NCBI GenBank assembly: GCA_023423995.1
Contig: JAFAEL010000155.1
Location: 1-13,624 of the forward strand
Source: Pseudomonadota bacterium
Lineage (GTDB): Bacteria; Pseudomonadota; Alphaproteobacteria; Rhizobiales; Beijerinckiaceae
DNA: 13,624 nt
Direction: 5' to 3'
Each line of letters opens with the position of its first letter. Positions within the stretch are counted from its first letter, which is position 1. The position numbers and the translations under genes are program-made. This document shows, piece by piece, positions 13,577 to 13,624 of this stretch. The notes beneath the pieces were generated by a model, which did no database searches, had not been told where the DNA came from, and worked only from the letters and a program-made list of their open reading frames with translations.

Positions 13577-13624
13577 CCCCCACCACCAAGCTGCGCATGG
13601 TTACCCACCCCCCCAACCCGGGGG
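13577..13624. repeat. partial, diverged copy of the palindromic repeat family at the window end
   Basis: CCCCCACCACCAAGCTGCGC followed by ATGGTTACCCACCCCCC resembles the left part of the 9414 element (CCCCCTCCACCAGGCTTCGC, CTGGTTCCCCTCCCCC). It is cut by the end of the window, so its full length and symmetry cannot be seen. Confidence 0.5.

Overview
The window is high-GC DNA with alphaproteobacterial character. Family content, codon use, Tat-exported binding protein and GC-rich palindromic repeats suggest a Hyphomicrobiales bacterium, probably related to Methylobacteriaceae (Methylobacterium, Microvirga, Salinarimonas). This placement is inference from familiarity with the protein families, not from a search.

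Bases 1-8700 look like ordinary chromosome. Two minus-strand genes come first: a small uncharacterised protein and a secreted TPR protein. rmuC runs divergently from them, followed by a lone Tat-exported ABC substrate-binding protein and an Fsr-type MFS exporter whose ribosome-binding site lies in one arm of a perfect 11-bp hairpin. A small DedA-type membrane protein converges on the exporter. Divergent from it is a tight plus-strand operon, pdxY - phzF-like - NUDIX hydrolase. A small lipoprotein gene converges on the NUDIX gene.

Bases 8756-9754 encode an unusual protein made of four helix-turn-helix repeats. The linker between repeats 1 and 2 is encoded by a 125-bp nested quasi-palindrome. 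The stretch 9755-10115 has no convincing gene and marks a change in base composition.

Bases 10116-12604 form the most interesting part. Two plus-strand genes, 5 bases apart, have visibly lower GC than the surroundings. The first encodes a 422-aa protein I do not recognise, with several probable winged-helix segments. The second encodes a 404-aa protein whose N-terminus has the layout of a PD-(D/E)XK nuclease, followed by a helical region and a disordered tail. I read them as a horizontally acquired two-gene module, possibly a defence or DNA-processing system that I cannot match to a named one.

Bases 12605-13624 are a scar-like region: a decayed C-terminal piece of an L,D-transpeptidase, a mosaic of facing GC-rich palindromic repeats, and a DUF559 endonuclease-like gene whose last codons and stop lie inside one of those repeats. 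The window ends inside what looks like a further diverged copy of the repeat family. No tRNA, rRNA, CRISPR array, intact insertion sequence or integrase was seen.
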